Origin: an uncultured Collinsella sp.
GTDB lineage: Bacteria; Actinomycetota; Coriobacteriia; Coriobacteriales; Coriobacteriaceae
Assembly: GCA_900547285.1 (NCBI GenBank)
Contig: URGF01000104.1
Span: forward strand, 1-6,830
Reading direction: 5' to 3'
Length of the DNA: 6,830 bases
A program made the translations under genes and the position numbers. Below, piece by piece: positions 6,702 through 6,830 of this stretch (the stretch's first letter is position 1; every line of letters starts with the position of its first letter). The notes under the pieces were generated by a model. That model searched no databases. It was not told the origin of the DNA and was given only the letters and a program-made list of their open reading frames with translations.

Positions 6702-6705
6702 TATA
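6700..6705 (-). promoter_or_regulatory. -10 box of the AbiE-like operon
   Basis: A perfect TATAAT on the minus strand lies 30 bases before the preferred start of the winged-helix gene. The transcript would begin near 6693, leaving a leader of about 25 bases. The -35 region at normal spacing (TCTCTT or neighbours) matches poorly. This box is a main reason for rejecting the start codon at 6750. Confidence 0.5.
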
Positions 6706-6768
6706 CATAATTTTCGAAATTAAAGAGATACCGTTCGTGCCTAAGCCCATATTTGCGTTTTCAAAATG

Positions 6769-6794
6769 TCCCGAATCGGCGGGGCGATTCGGGA
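6769..6794. terminator. strong 10-bp hairpin, possible terminator of a gene to the right
   Basis: TCCCGAATCG (6769-6778) pairs perfectly with CGATTCGGGA (6785-6794) around a 6-base loop, and can extend outward by a G-T and a T-A pair. On the minus strand the stem is followed by CATTTTG, a short T-run. It could therefore end a leftward transcript entering from outside the window and insulate the AbiE-like promoter. The rest of 6751-6830 shows no gene. Confidence 0.45.
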
Positions 6795-6830
6795 TACAAT
6801 GTCAATAGAAAACGACGCACCCCGCGTAAG

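Noticed and set aside
6670..6750. Upstream extension of the winged-helix gene to the ATG at 6750
   Set aside because: The extension has no ribosome site, encodes an atypical Asn/Thr-rich stretch, and contains the TATAAT box; the start at 6669 (or 6663) is more likely.
6777..6805. Promoter with a perfect TTGACA (6800-6805, minus strand)
   Set aside because: At 16-18 bases downstream the sequence is the GC-rich loop and arm of the hairpin, with no -10-like hexamer.

Overview
The window looks like a piece of a high-GC Gram-positive chromosome, most likely a gut Coriobacteriia such as Collinsella. This rests on the GC-rich codon use of the gat genes, a gatC-gatA-gatB order with TAATG-type overlaps, a pilus-type (class C) sortase, and repeat sequences that I associate with Collinsella. 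The genus is a judgement from memory, not a search result. All six real genes lie on the minus strand, so transcription runs right to left.

Layout from left to right: (1) 1-68 is the non-coding tail after gatB, with one weak hairpin. (2) 69-3570 is a compact gatC-gatA-gatB operon encoding the tRNA-dependent amidotransferase that converts Glu-tRNA(Gln) and/or Asp-tRNA(Asn) to the amidated forms. A good -10 box lies at about 3606, and adjacent genes share one base. GatB carries an unusual insert of roughly 65-70 residues. (3) 3589-3895 is about 300 bp without a gene but full of repeats: a degenerate 21-nt tandem repeat, a 57-bp element with perfect 13-bp inverted ends, and a second perfect 13-bp hairpin just after the sortase stop. 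(4) 3896-4834 is a class C sortase with no pilin gene beside it. (5) 4946-6669 is a two-gene operon whose reading frames overlap by 19 bp. It encodes a winged-helix protein followed by a GGT/DFD nucleotidyltransferase, which is the architecture of an AbiE-type (type IV) toxin-antitoxin or phage-defence module. Its composition is visibly more AT-rich than the gat genes. (6) 6670-6830 holds the promoter and a possible operator of that operon, then a strong 10-bp hairpin that may terminate a gene arriving from the right.

The gat genes are housekeeping. The accessory interest is in the AbiE-like pair, whose putative antitoxin is larger than and differently arranged from the classical short AbiEi, the stand-alone sortase, the GatB insert, and the repeat cluster between gatC and the sortase. 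I found no RNA genes, CRISPR array or transposase.
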